Shown piece by piece: positions 7,565-16,667 of a stretch of 64,000 nt of DNA (positions within the stretch are counted from its first letter, which is position 1; the number at the start of each line of letters is the position of its first letter). Location: contig NZ_JACJRU010000002.1 of NCBI RefSeq assembly GCF_014697425.1, forward strand, positions 62,001 through 126,000. Direction: 5' to 3'. A program made the translations under genes and the position numbers. The stretch comes from Nostoc sp. FACHB-110 (GTDB lineage: Bacteria > Cyanobacteriota > Cyanobacteriia > Cyanobacteriales > Nostocaceae). The notes below the pieces were generated by a model, which saw nothing but the letters and a program-made list of their open reading frames with translations, was not told where the DNA came from and searched no databases.

Positions 7565-10027
7565 ATGGCAAGCCAAGGATTAAGAGCCACTCCAGCAGGC
7601 ATCAAGGCAGCAAAAACAGCGTTAATTGATAAAACTTTAAGCCAGCACAGATTAGCAATAGCATTAGGAATTACACGTCAACCAGTATCGAAATTTTTTG
7701 CAGGTGAGCCTGTATCTCGGAGTTGTTTTGTCCAAATTTGCCAATACTTAGGGTTATCTTGGCAAAAAGTTGCAGGTTTACCAGAAGAAGCACTTGCAAA
7801 CGCCACTACTAAATCAATCAGCCAAAATCTAGATATCAATAGTTTAGTTCTAGAAATCCGTCAAAAACGCCAAGACAAAATTCAAGACCAGTGCGCTACT
7901 GTGCAAATGTTAGATATTGGGAGAGTCATTCCACTAGAGTATATTTACACTAATGTCTATGTTGTAGAACAAATTACCAGTCAACAATGGCTAGAAATAG
8001 ACGACTTGTCAAAAGACTTTAGTTTTTTTGCAGGTTTTATTCAAGTTAGCAAAGAGCAATTACAAAGAAAAATACCAGCTTTAGACGCTGCAAATTTATA
8101 CTCAAAGCTGATGCTATTGGGGAAACCAGGCTCGGGAAAAACCACATTTTTAAAATATTTAGCTCTTGAGTGTAACAAAGCTGAATTTCAAGCCAAACGC
8201 ATTGCTATTTTTATCAGTCTTAAAGATTTTGCTGAAGATGTTAGAGATAATCATGAAATTAATCTCGGGGAATATATCAGCCAAGAATTTCTCAGTTCTT
8301 TGATTGAAGATGAAGCAACAGCGAGTATTTTAACTGAAGGTAAAGCATTAATTTTATTAGATGGTTTAGATGAAGTTCCATCTGAGTATATACAGCAAAT
8401 AAACAGAGAAATTCGGCGATTTACTCAAACTTATTATAAAAACCGATTTATTATTAGTTGCCGAGTCGGTGGACAACAGCATAGAGTAGCAGGATTTACT
8501 GAAGTAGAAATTGCTGATTTTGATATTCAACAAGTCAAAGTTTTTGTCAAAAATTGGTTTAGTACTGTTGCTTATCAATCTCTAGAAAATGGCGAAGCTC
8601 AAAGTAATCTATTTATTCATCAATTGTATTTACCAGAAAATCAGCGAATCAGAGAATTGACAGCTACACCAATATTGTTACATATAATTTGTTTATTATT
8701 TCAGAAAAAATTAGAATTTCCTGCTCAACCCGCTAGTCTATATGCGCAGGTGTTGAATTTAATTGTCAGAAGATGGGATGACATTAAAGGCATTAAACGA
8801 GATGATACTGAATTATTTTTAAATTGGAATAATAAAATCAAGTTGCTGTGCCAAATTGCTGCTATTACTTTTGCACAAAAAAATTACTTTTTTGAGTATA
8901 CAGAAATTCAATATTTGATGGCTGAAATTTTAGAACAGCTATCAGAAGTAAGAAATTGTACCTGTGAAAAAGTTGACGCAAGTATACCTGTAGTCAATGC
9001 TAGACAAGCATCAGATAGCTGGCTATTGAGTATTAAAAACTTGCAAGACAGCGAAAAATTATTAAAAATTTTTGAGTCAGAACACGGTTTATTAGTGCAG
9101 CGATCGCAGGGAATTTACTCTTTCTCTCATTTAGCATTACAAGAGTATTTAACTGCTAAATATTTTGTCGCCAATTATTCTGAAAAATCTCTCCATCAGT
9201 TGGTGAATTATACAACTGAAGAACGGTGGCACAATGTTATATTACTAAGTGTAAGTATGTTAAAATCTGCCGATATCATCTTCGGTTTGATGAAACAAAA
9301 AATTGATTTTTTAGTAGCTGACGATGAGCCAATTCAAAACTTTCTAGTCTGGCTGCAACAAAAATCTCATGCAGTTACTACCCAGTATCCAGAAGTAGCA
9401 GTTAGAGCATTTTACTTAGTTTGTATTGGTCGTTCATTAGAAGTCTTTTTAGATGATTGTGATTTTCCGCGTCGCCAAGTGTTTAGCCATGAACCTAACT
9501 ATGGACTTGAGCGTGCTATTGTCGGTAATTTAGCCTTTCATCGTGAGTTAGCTATTGATGAATTCTTGACCAGTACTTTTACTTGCGCTGGAGAGTTAGA
9601 CTTTGCCTGTGATTATATTTGGAATGATGAGATTTTTATTGACCATGCTCAAGCATTAATGATTGCCTTTGAGCAAGCTTTAGATTTAATTGTTGAGTCA
9701 GAATTTAAACAATCACTGATATTTTGCCAACAAGCATTATCAAATCATGACATTAATGCTGATGAATTTCGTACCTGGTGGAAAGCCAATGGTAAATCTT
9801 GGAGTAAAAATTTCCGGGAGATATTAATCAAATATCGTAATATTTGTCATGATTGGCAGTTTGCTCCAGAGCAAATAGAAATGCTGCAAAAATATTATCA
9901 TGCCAACAAATTATTAATTGATTGTCTGAATATTTGTCAGAATATTTCCGCCAAAGTTAAACAAGATATTGAAAATACATTACTATTAGCGATCGCCCAG
10001 ATTAAATTACACAGCCAAATGCTTTAA
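7565..10027 (+). CDS. HTH-NACHT NTPase (bacterial NLR-like STAND protein)
   Basis: This 820-residue protein belongs to the STAND/NACHT NTPases, which switch between ADP- and ATP-bound states and act in signalling and, for some bacterial members, in phage defence. Residues about 1-70 form a helix-turn-helix module (HRLAIALGITRQPVSKFFAG) of the type found at the front of many cyanobacterial NACHT proteins. The NACHT core has Walker A GKPGSGKTT at 186-194 and Walker B ALILLDGLDEVP at 261-272, with the doubled acidic DGLDE typical of NACHT. FSHLALQEYLTAKYF near residue 520 is the usual end of the winged-helix part. The last 280 residues are helical and match no domain I can name. There is no WD40, TPR or effector enzyme domain. 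It has its own promoter region. A defence role is inferred from family only. Confidence 0.9.
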   Translation: MASQGLRATPAGIKAAKTALIDKTLSQHRLAIALGITRQPVSKFFAGEPVSRSCFVQICQYLGLSWQKVAGLPEEALANATTKSISQNLDINSLVLEIRQKRQDKIQDQCATVQMLDIGRVIPLEYIYTNVYVVEQITSQQWLEIDDLSKDFSFFAGFIQVSKEQLQRKIPALDAANLYSKLMLLGKPGSGKTTFLKYLALECNKAEFQAKRIAIFISLKDFAEDVRDNHEINLGEYISQEFLSSLIEDEATASILTEGKALILLDGLDEVPSEYIQQINREIRRFTQTYYKNRFIISCRVGGQQHRVAGFTEVEIADFDIQQVKVFVKNWFSTVAYQSLENGEAQSNLFIHQLYLPENQRIRELTATPILLHIICLLFQKKLEFPAQPASLYAQVLNLIVRRWDDIKGIKRDDTELFLNWNNKIKLLCQIAAITFAQKNYFFEYTEIQYLMAEILEQLSEVRNCTCEKVDASIPVVNARQASDSWLLSIKNLQDSEKLLKIFESEHGLLVQRSQGIYSFSHLALQEYLTAKYFVANYSEKSLHQLVNYTTEERWHNVILLSVSMLKSADIIFGLMKQKIDFLVADDEPIQNFLVWLQQKSHAVTTQYPEVAVRAFYLVCIGRSLEVFLDDCDFPRRQVFSHEPNYGLERAIVGNLAFHRELAIDEFLTSTFTCAGELDFACDYIWNDEIFIDHAQALMIAFEQALDLIVESEFKQSLIFCQQALSNHDINADEFRTWWKANGKSWSKNFREILIKYRNICHDWQFAPEQIEMLQKYYHANKLLIDCLNICQNISAKVKQDIENTLLLAIAQIKLHSQML

Positions 10028-10181
10028 AAGTAAATAGATTCAATTATTAACCTGGCAAAAAATCACTAATGTAACTAATCAGCCAGAAGAAATACTTTTA
10101 GGATATTCATCCCAAAGAAAGAGAAATTAATGATGTTCATTTCGTTAAATTGCTGTGTAGGAATCATTTAGGGAGATTTTT

Positions 10182-10634
10182 ATGAGCAATCTAATAGAAG
10201 GTATTATTCCTCAACAACCACCAATTGAGCCTCAGTCTGACGCTCATGTTCTCAAGTCTCGTTTAGAATGGGGTGAGCCAGCATTCACTATTTTAGATGT
10301 CCGCGATCGCCAGGTATTTAACGAAGGTCATATCCTGGGTGCAATGGCTATGCCAATTGGTGACTTAGCCGAACGCGCAGTACCATCCATAGATAAAAAC
10401 CGTGATATTTACGTTTACGGTGGGAATGACGAAGAATCGGCCCAAGCTGCACAAGTTCTGCGTTCTGCTGGATTTGTCCACGTATCGCAACTTAAAGGTG
10501 GTCTAGCTGCGTGGAAAGCAATTGGCGGCCCCACAGAAGGCATAATTGAATCTAGAACTCCTCCCGGTAAAGACGACTACAATGTTGTTGATCGCCTGAA
10601 AAATCATGTAGAAACTCAGCAAAAAGAAGTATAA
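10182..10634 (+). CDS. Rhodanese-fold protein lacking the catalytic cysteine
   Basis: The 150-residue protein has the rhodanese fold: LDVRDRQVFNEGHILGA (CH2A region, residues 38-54) and the C-terminal GGLAAWKAIGGP (CH2B region). Active rhodaneses carry a persulfide-forming Cys in a YCxxGxR loop. Here the loop reads YVYGGNDEESA with Gly80 at the Cys position, and the whole protein contains no cysteine. It therefore cannot be a sulfurtransferase by the usual mechanism and is more likely a binding or regulatory module. It lies 154 bp after the NACHT gene on the same strand, with its own apparent ribosome-binding site (GGGAGATTTTT before ATG 10182). Shared transcription is possible but not shown. 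Confidence 0.88.
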   Translation: MSNLIEGIIPQQPPIEPQSDAHVLKSRLEWGEPAFTILDVRDRQVFNEGHILGAMAMPIGDLAERAVPSIDKNRDIYVYGGNDEESAQAAQVLRSAGFVHVSQLKGGLAAWKAIGGPTEGIIESRTPPGKDDYNVVDRLKNHVETQQKEV

Positions 10635-10654
10635 ATTTTTGGTGATTAGTCAAT

Positions 10655-10709
10655 GGTCAAGGGTCAATAGTAATGAGACACTTGACTATTGACCAAGCCC
10701 CTTCGGGGC
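10655..10709. repeat. Dispersed intergenic repeats with a GCCCC-TTC-GGGGC hairpin
   Basis: The gap between the rhodanese gene and the convergent exonuclease gene holds GTCAATGGTCAAGGGTCAAT-type repeats (10655-10693), followed by GCCCC TTC GGGGC at 10697-10709. The hairpin is not followed by a T-run, so I do not call it a terminator. Confidence 0.5.
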
Positions 10710-10784
10710 GGGAATAGGAGAAGAATTTAGCCCCTAATTTTAATTACGGGGATTTCCCTGTTCCCTTTTAATACTGATATAGAA

Positions 10785-11414
10785 TTAATGCTCAAATAAA
10801 TCTTTGAATTGCAGCAAATCTAGAGAAACTATTGTTGGCAAAACTTGAAAAGATTCTTGTGCAAGTTGCCAACGTTCTTCGCGTTTGAGCATATCAGTCA
10901 GCTTTTGTTGGACATTAATTAAATAACGAACGTCATTAGCTGCATAACTTAATTGAGCTTCAGTTAAATTAACCGCATTCCCCCAATCAGAACTTTGAGC
11001 GCTTTTATCCAGTTCTACTTGTTCCAACTCTTGCACTACATCTTTCAAGCCGTGACGGTTAGTATAGGTACGAGCTAACTTACTGGCAATTTTAGTGCAG
11101 AAAATTGGCTGGGTGTAAATGCCTAAATGGTAGCGTAAAGTGGCAATATCAAAACGAGCAAAGTGAAATATCTTCAAAATATTCTTTGCTTCGAGGAGTT
11201 GTTTTAAATTTGGTGACTCAGTTTGTCCCTTAGCAATCCGAATGGCTGTTACCTTACCCTCATGATTGCATAGTTGGACAAGACACAAGCGATCGCGCTG
11301 CGGTAATAATCCCATTGTCTCAGTATCAACAGCGATTTTACTTGATTGTAAATATTCGCCCAAAGCCGCATCACTAATATCATGATCGCAAACCTGAAAA
11401 TCTTGTAAACTCAT
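10785..11414 (-). CDS. RNase D-like 3'-5' exonuclease (DEDDy)
   Basis: The 209-residue protein is a single 3'-5' exonuclease domain. The DEDDy metal-binding residues can be read: D and E in VDTETMG (about 29-35), D in HFARFDIATL (about 84-93), and Y and D in SYAANDVRYL (near 155-165). It lacks the HRDC domains of E. coli RNase D, as is common for the short cyanobacterial form. Such enzymes trim tRNA and other RNA 3' ends. It is followed downstream on the same strand by nothing close and converges on the rhodanese gene. The ATG lies 86 bp after the end of the upstream CAP-protein gene, so the two may be co-transcribed. Confidence 0.9.
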   Translation of the reverse strand: MSLQDFQVCDHDISDAALGEYLQSSKIAVDTETMGLLPQRDRLCLVQLCNHEGKVTAIRIAKGQTESPNLKQLLEAKNILKIFHFARFDIATLRYHLGIYTQPIFCTKIASKLARTYTNRHGLKDVVQELEQVELDKSAQSSDWGNAVNLTEAQLSYAANDVRYLINVQQKLTDMLKREERWQLAQESFQVLPTIVSLDLLQFKDLFEH

Positions 11415-11500
11415 GAATTACTCAACTATAAATGCAGTGTTTCCAGATTAGACACTACATGATTTAGGCAACCCATACCATTTTGCATTTGAGATTTCGG

Positions 11501-12037
11501 CTATCTAGTTAACAGAAAAATTTGAGTGAGATAGACTTCACCTTGTGCATTAGCCGCAACACCAACTCCAGTTAAGTTGTAATTGCCTTTAATATTTTTT
11601 AAATGTCCAGGACTATTTAGCCAACCGATGACGGCTTGACTGGCGGGGTCGCTATATCCCTGATTAACTGCGACATTCTCGCCTGCACTAGTGAAGCGAA
11701 TGGAAATTGCTTTGACGCGTTTTTCTAACCCATGATGACTAAACGCAACTTTCCCTGTAGCCATATTTTGGCTGTGAATCCTTGCTTGCCGAGAAATATT
11801 AGCATTCAGAGTCAACTTTGGCAGCTTTTTCGCAACTCGATAGCGATTAATCTGTTCAAAAACTGATTTCTCTAAAGCAGTGGTGTTAAAAGTAGTAGTT
11901 GATGTAGCAACCTGACTAGAAGGAATCTCTTGATTGGGACTGTTGGTAGAAGAGTGACTGGGTATAGGAGTAGTCATGAATCCACTAGCAAGGACAAGCG
12001 TACTTAAAGCAATGCCAAAAGCAGGTTGTCGAAACAT
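11501..12037 (-). CDS. Secreted CAP/SCP-domain protein
   Basis: An N-terminal hydrophobic segment (FGIALSTLVLASGFMTTP) acts as a signal peptide. A Ser/Thr-rich linker (about 30-55) follows, then a CAP domain of about 120 residues. CAP landmarks are INRYRVAKKLPKL, HSQNMATGKVAFSHHG, AGENVAVNQGYSDP, VIGWLNSPGHLKNI and NYNLTGVGVA. The His and Glu residues that form the CAP cavity (in SHHG, GENVA and PGHLKNI) are present. Bacterial CAP proteins are extracellular and of mostly unknown biochemical role. Two further copies, one leaderless and one broken, lie at 15.9-16.8 kb. It is the only intact secreted member here. Confidence 0.88.
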   Translation of the reverse strand: MFRQPAFGIALSTLVLASGFMTTPIPSHSSTNSPNQEIPSSQVATSTTTFNTTALEKSVFEQINRYRVAKKLPKLTLNANISRQARIHSQNMATGKVAFSHHGLEKRVKAISIRFTSAGENVAVNQGYSDPASQAVIGWLNSPGHLKNIKGNYNLTGVGVAANAQGEVYLTQIFLLTR

Positions 12038-12204
12038 GAAGAATTACGCAATATAAATAATTTAGACCTATACTCTACCTTCGAGTTCCGAGAATGTAGA
12101 ACAGGATATTCTTGAGAATTAATCAACTAATACCGTTTTGCTTGCCTAAATGTACCAACCTCAAAGTGAAACGGTACTAGCACAGTTTAATTTGCTGTCA
12201 CCTT

Positions 12205-15200
12205 CTACATCACTTTTTGTTTTTTGAGTTTCTCTGTGATTAAAAAATCTTGAATTGTCGTGGCCAGTTGCTTGAGTTTGATCGGTTTTGAGAGATAACT
12301 GTTAGCGCCGATGGCCAGACATTTTTCGCGATCGCCTGGCATGACTAAAGCGGTTAGGGCAATAATAGGCATACTGAGATTGCGTTCTAATCGAATCTGT
12401 TTGATGGCTTCTAGACCATCCATTCCCGGCATTTGAATATCCATTAAAATTAAATCGGGATTTTGAGCATCAGCCAAGGCGATCGCTTCTTGACCATTTT
12501 TGGCCAAGATCAGGCGGTATCCGATTGCTGTTAAATAAGTAGAGAGAGTAAAAATATTATCTTCGTTATCTTCTGCTAATAAAATTAGCGGTGCATACTC
12601 TAATGTTTCGTTGCCTGAAGAAGTTAGCTCGGTGAGTGGGTAATTGACTAACTCTGGAGAAGACTCAAAAATATTGGCATAGGGTAAATCAATACTAAAG
12701 CAGCTTCCTACACCAAGTTCACTGCTAACATTCACCTTGCCATTATGTAATTCCACAATCCGCTTGACTAGAGCTAGCCCTAAACCAGTACCGACATATT
12801 GGCGATTTAAAGCACTATCAATTTGAATAAAAGGTTGAAAAATTTTCTGAAGATTTTCACCAGCAATCCCAATACCTGTATCAATAACTGCTATATGGAT
12901 AACATTCTGCTCTGGGGCAATGATTTCGTGGCTTACTTCTAAGGTGATCTGTCCACCTTCTGGGGTAAACTTAACAGCATTATTAAGTAAATTAATCAAA
13001 ACTTGTCGGATACGTCGTTCATCTAACAGTAAGTCTGGCAGATTAGGCTGAATCTTCATTTCAACCTGAATATGTTTCTGCACGGCTTGTTGTTGAATAA
13101 ATGCCAAACTAGCTTGACAAAGTGAACTGATAGCCGTCTGAGAGTAGTGTAACTCCATCTGTCCGGCTTCAATTTTGGATAAATCTAGAATGTCATTAAT
13201 TAATTCCAACAAATGTTGTCCACTGCGCTCAATGGTTTGCAAACTGCGTCTTTGATGGTCATTAATTAAGCCAAAGACTTCATCTTGCAATCCTTCTGCC
13301 ATACCTAAAATGGCATTGAGAGGTGTACGCAGTTCATGACTCATCGTAGCGAGAAACTCATCTTTTAAGCGAGTCGCCCGGGCAAGTTCTTGATTGGAAA
13401 AGGCTAATCTTTCGTTAGCTTGGCGTAAAACTAATTCTGCTTGTTTTCTCGAAGTAATATCTCGATCTATGCCGCGATAACCACAAAATTGTTGATTTGC
13501 ATCAAATATGGGAACAGCACTGGTTTCTAGAGTGATCAGTCGTCCATCTTTGTGACGGTTAGTATTTTCTAAGCATTGAAAAGGAGCTTGAACTGAGGAG
13601 AACTTGGTAAATTCTGCCATTACTCTTTGTGCTTCTTCTGGTGGCATTAAATCAAAGGGAGTTATGCCCAAAACTTCGTCTGGGGTATATCCCAAAAGAT
13701 TAATGATTTGAGGACTGGCATAAGTGTAAATGCCAAATTGATCAACTTCCCAGACCCAATCGCTGGATGTTTCCACCAAATTCCGAAAGCGTTCTTTGCT
13801 TTGTTGCAGTTCTGCTGTGCGTTGAGTGACTTGTGCTTCTAAAGTCTGATTTTGTTGTTCTAACATTTGCAATAAGCAATCGCGTTCCTGTTCTGCTTTT
13901 CTGCGCTCAGTAATGTTTTGGCTGACAAGAATACCTGCAATCACCTTATCCTGCTCATCGCGTACAGGCAGATAGTTAGTCAAGTAAAATTCATTGTGAT
14001 AAGGAATCTCCGCAATCACCATTTCTCCAGCTAATGCTCGCTGATGTAAAGGTGCAAGCATCTCACTGACTTCTGCGGAAAAGATTTCCCAGATAGTTTT
14101 GCCTTCCATCTCAGCTTTGCTCAAACCTGCACGCGCTAATCCTAGTCCCCCAACTAGTAAATACCGCAGATCATGGTCAAACAGGATAACTGCACCATTA
14201 GGAAAGTTATCTACTAGAATGCGATAAAGTTGTTGACTGCGATGCAACGCTTCTTCTGCTTGTTTACGGCTAGAAATGTTAGTGATTGTCCCGGCATAAC
14301 CAATGATTGTGCCATCTGAATTTTTTTCCGGCACTGCTTGGCCAAACACCCAAGTTTCTAGACCATCTGCCCGCAAAAACCGATATTCTAAATTAAAAAT
14401 CTGGCCTGTCTGTACCACATGATGCCATTGTTCCTCAACCATCTGCTTATCTTCTGGGTGTAAAGCCGCTTTCCATCCATAAACTGCGGCTTGTTGGGGG
14501 GTTAATCCTGTATTTTCACACCAGCGATCGTTAACATATACACAATTGCCTTCCACATCGGTGCGGAAAATGCCCACAGGAACTGATGCAGCTAAAGTTG
14601 CATAACGTCGTTCGCTTTCTTGTAGTGCCTGCTCAATTTCTTTACGTTCTGTAATATCTTCATAGCAAGTCAGAACGCCAAAAATCTCACCATTGAGGTT
14701 GTGCAGGGGGATTTTATTGGTGCGTACCCAAATAGTCCGGTTGTCGCCTGTTGTCACAGGTTCTTCAATATTAAACCTAGCTTTACCAGTTTTAATAACA
14801 ATCCGATCTTCTGACTGATAAAGTGATGCCTGTTCTCGCCAAGGCAAATCAAAATCTGTTTTGCCAATTATTTCTTCTACAGAAGATAAACCTGCATCTG
14901 CAAGTACCTGACGATTACAACCTAAATATCGACTGTTCAAGTCTCGCCAAAGAATGGCCATCGGTAAGCTATCCATAATTCCCTGCAAGAGAATTTGGTT
15001 GTCGTGCAGAGCCTGAAAAGTCTGTTGGCGAATAATTTCGTTAGCTTGCTGCTGTTGCTCGTACATTTGGAGTTGTTGCCTGAGACTGTTTTTTTCTAAC
15101 GTAGAATACACAGTTTGGCAGAATCTCAAACAACTCAGATGTTCTTTAATTAAATATTCAGCGGCTCCACTTTCAATTAATTTAATAGCAAGGGTTTCGT

Positions 15201-15477
15201 TACTTTCTTCTACTAAGATAATCACGGGAATGTGCCAGTTATGAAATTGGCATTTCCACTCCTGCAGAAGTTCTAACGCACTTATATCTGGCAGTTGAGC
15301 ATCCAAAAGTATTAAATCTGGCTGGTTCTGCACCAGATAAGTCAATGCTTCTGTAGCTGTCCCAATTTCAATTACATCATAGATGGAGCGTATATCTTGA
15401 CTTAAGTAATGACAGAATTGCGATCGCAATTCTGGAGAATTCACCAGCAGCAAAATTGAGTAATGGGAAATTTCCAT
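12205..15477 (-). CDS. Multi-PAS hybrid sensor histidine kinase
   Basis: The 1090-residue cytoplasmic protein reads REC, then four PAS/PAC segments, HisKA, HATPase and a second REC. REC1 (about 6-125) has D59 in LLDAQLPDI but lacks the usual acidic pair after the first strand (LLLVNSPE instead of VDD), so its phosphorylation is doubtful. The PAS/PAC segments lie at about 160-280, 290-405, 412-525 and 560-690, with coiled coil between the third and fourth. HisKA has H714 in MSHELRTPLNAI. The HATPase has the N box (INLLNNAVKFTPEGG), DTGIGI and GTGLGLALV. REC2 (about 970-1085) has ED and D1013 in MDIQMPGMDG, so it should accept phosphate. There are no membrane segments. The ligand of the PAS domains cannot be told from sequence. 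Monocistronic by spacing. Confidence 0.93.
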   Translation of the reverse strand: MEISHYSILLLVNSPELRSQFCHYLSQDIRSIYDVIEIGTATEALTYLVQNQPDLILLDAQLPDISALELLQEWKCQFHNWHIPVIILVEESNETLAIKLIESGAAEYLIKEHLSCLRFCQTVYSTLEKNSLRQQLQMYEQQQQANEIIRQQTFQALHDNQILLQGIMDSLPMAILWRDLNSRYLGCNRQVLADAGLSSVEEIIGKTDFDLPWREQASLYQSEDRIVIKTGKARFNIEEPVTTGDNRTIWVRTNKIPLHNLNGEIFGVLTCYEDITERKEIEQALQESERRYATLAASVPVGIFRTDVEGNCVYVNDRWCENTGLTPQQAAVYGWKAALHPEDKQMVEEQWHHVVQTGQIFNLEYRFLRADGLETWVFGQAVPEKNSDGTIIGYAGTITNISSRKQAEEALHRSQQLYRILVDNFPNGAVILFDHDLRYLLVGGLGLARAGLSKAEMEGKTIWEIFSAEVSEMLAPLHQRALAGEMVIAEIPYHNEFYLTNYLPVRDEQDKVIAGILVSQNITERRKAEQERDCLLQMLEQQNQTLEAQVTQRTAELQQSKERFRNLVETSSDWVWEVDQFGIYTYASPQIINLLGYTPDEVLGITPFDLMPPEEAQRVMAEFTKFSSVQAPFQCLENTNRHKDGRLITLETSAVPIFDANQQFCGYRGIDRDITSRKQAELVLRQANERLAFSNQELARATRLKDEFLATMSHELRTPLNAILGMAEGLQDEVFGLINDHQRRSLQTIERSGQHLLELINDILDLSKIEAGQMELHYSQTAISSLCQASLAFIQQQAVQKHIQVEMKIQPNLPDLLLDERRIRQVLINLLNNAVKFTPEGGQITLEVSHEIIAPEQNVIHIAVIDTGIGIAGENLQKIFQPFIQIDSALNRQYVGTGLGLALVKRIVELHNGKVNVSSELGVGSCFSIDLPYANIFESSPELVNYPLTELTSSGNETLEYAPLILLAEDNEDNIFTLSTYLTAIGYRLILAKNGQEAIALADAQNPDLILMDIQMPGMDGLEAIKQIRLERNLSMPIIALTALVMPGDREKCLAIGANSYLSKPIKLKQLATTIQDFLITEKLKKQKVM

Positions 15478-15946
15478 ATTTATTTTTATGTATTTAAAGA
15501 TACATAAATTTTTATTTCAACTTTTTTTACTAATCATCAGATTAAAAAATATTTTATAAATTACTTTCGGAGAATTATATTTATATATATATTTCTGTTA
15601 TCTATCATGGCTAGTCTTTGCTTTAATGGCAAGTTTTATTGCATAGATTTTAGAAAAAAATATGCAATTCTTTTGCGTATTTATACTATAAAAACCAAGA
15701 ATTTTATACTAATCATCAGGCAGAAGGCAGGAGACTAAAGCCTGAAGGTAAAAGTCTTGCTATATCTGGGATTTATACTTTTTAAATGTCCTCACCCATA
15801 CTTCGACGGCTGTATTGCTGGCACTACGCTAGAAATACATATTTTTTGTTTTTCATCAATAAATTTACCCTGCTGTGACAGAGGGCAAGAAATATATTTT
15901 ATTCCTCCTACCTCCTACTCTCTGCCTTTGCTTGGCCATTCAAAGT
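15478..15946. other. Gene-free AT-rich region, 469 bp, upstream of the hybrid kinase
   Basis: The first 250 bp are strongly AT-rich with TATATATATA tracts and probably contain the kinase promoter. Rightward open frames between 15757 and 16273 have no codon-use support and run antisense to a CAP gene. I see no RNA gene here. Confidence 0.5.
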
Positions 15947-16360
15947 TTAGGGTTTTGGAGACTGCGTGAGGATAAATATTTGAGTGAAGTAATATTCACC
16001 TTGAATATTTTTCGCCACACCTACACCTGTGAGGTTGTAATTACCTGTGATATTTTGCCAATGTCCAGAACTATTACGCCAGCCTTGCACCGCTTGGGTA
16101 GCAGGATCACTATAGCCTTGGTTGTAAGCAACATTTTCCGCTGTAGCTTTGTAGAGAATTTTAATTGCCTCAATTCGTTCTACAAAACCATTATGACTAA
16201 ATGGAACTTGCCCACTTGCCATATTCTGGCTGTGAATTCTAGCTTGAGTATCAATAGCAGAGTCACGCTTTAAGTCTGGGAGACTTTGATGACGGCGCAA
16301 CTGATTAATTTGTTGATAAACCAAATCTTCTATGGCAGATGTAGTCAAAGATTGTGCCAT
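15947..16360 (-). CDS. CAP/SCP-domain protein without signal peptide
   Basis: This is a close paralogue of the secreted CAP protein at 11.5 kb. It shares HSQNMASGQVPFSHNG, AENVAYNQGYSDPATQAV, GHWQNITGNYNLTGVGVA and FTQIFILT. The CAP domain fills nearly the whole protein. The reading frame is closed by a TAA directly before 16381, so no leader can be encoded upstream in frame. Possible starts are TTG 16381, GTG 16378 or ATG 16360; I chose the ATG. Either the protein is cytoplasmic, unlike its family, or the leader has been lost and the gene is decaying. A third, clearly broken copy lies 300 bp upstream, which favours local duplication followed by decay. Confidence 0.75.
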   Translation of the reverse strand: MAQSLTTSAIEDLVYQQINQLRRHQSLPDLKRDSAIDTQARIHSQNMASGQVPFSHNGFVERIEAIKILYKATAENVAYNQGYSDPATQAVQGWRNSSGHWQNITGNYNLTGVGVAKNIQGEYYFTQIFILTQSPKP

Positions 16361-16449
16361 TGGTAAATTTTGCCTCACCAATTATTCACTACACTCTACA
16401 CCCTGCACTCATTTTGACTACCTACATCTAATAATTCAGCAAGTCCGCG

Positions 16450-16548
16450 TTAATATCTATCGTAGTGTTTTCCCAAAGTGCGATCGCTCCTGAAGTTGTG
16501 CATCGCACCAGCACCTAAAGCAGCGATAATCAGAGAAATAGGTTCCAT
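16450..16548 (-). CDS. Possible 32-residue small protein
   Basis: ATG at 16548 opens a short frame reading MEPISLIIAALGAGAM, then HNFRSDRTLGKHYDRY and TAA. The start resembles the MDPISLIIAALxAGA leader seen on many small bacterial proteins of unknown role. The rest is basic and very short. It could be a real micro-protein, or the head of a decayed longer gene. There is no clear Shine-Dalgarno sequence. The call rests on the N-terminal resemblance alone. Confidence 0.3.
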   Translation of the reverse strand: MEPISLIIAALGAGAMHNFRSDRTLGKHYDRY

Positions 16549-16611
16549 AGTTAATTCTCAATAAGCTTGCAAGAGCAATTCGATGTATCTAAGAACCATA
16601 CAGCAAAAATA

Positions 16612-16642
16612 GGGTGCGTTACTAGATTTGCGTAACGCACCC
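16612..16642. repeat. Perfect 11-bp palindrome (GGGTGCGTTAC type)
   Basis: GGGTGCGTTAC at 16612-16622 pairs with GTAACGCACCC at 16632-16642 across a 9-nt loop. No T-run follows on either strand, so termination is unlikely. The sequence has the look of a highly iterated palindromic repeat in Nostocales. Confidence 0.6.
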
Positions 16643-16667
16643 CAAGCTTTAACTAAAATCTATCGTC

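Noticed and set aside
15757..16273. Plus-strand frames of 70 and 132 codons
   Set aside because: They are mostly antisense to the CAP gene at 15947-16360, whose domain is unmistakable.
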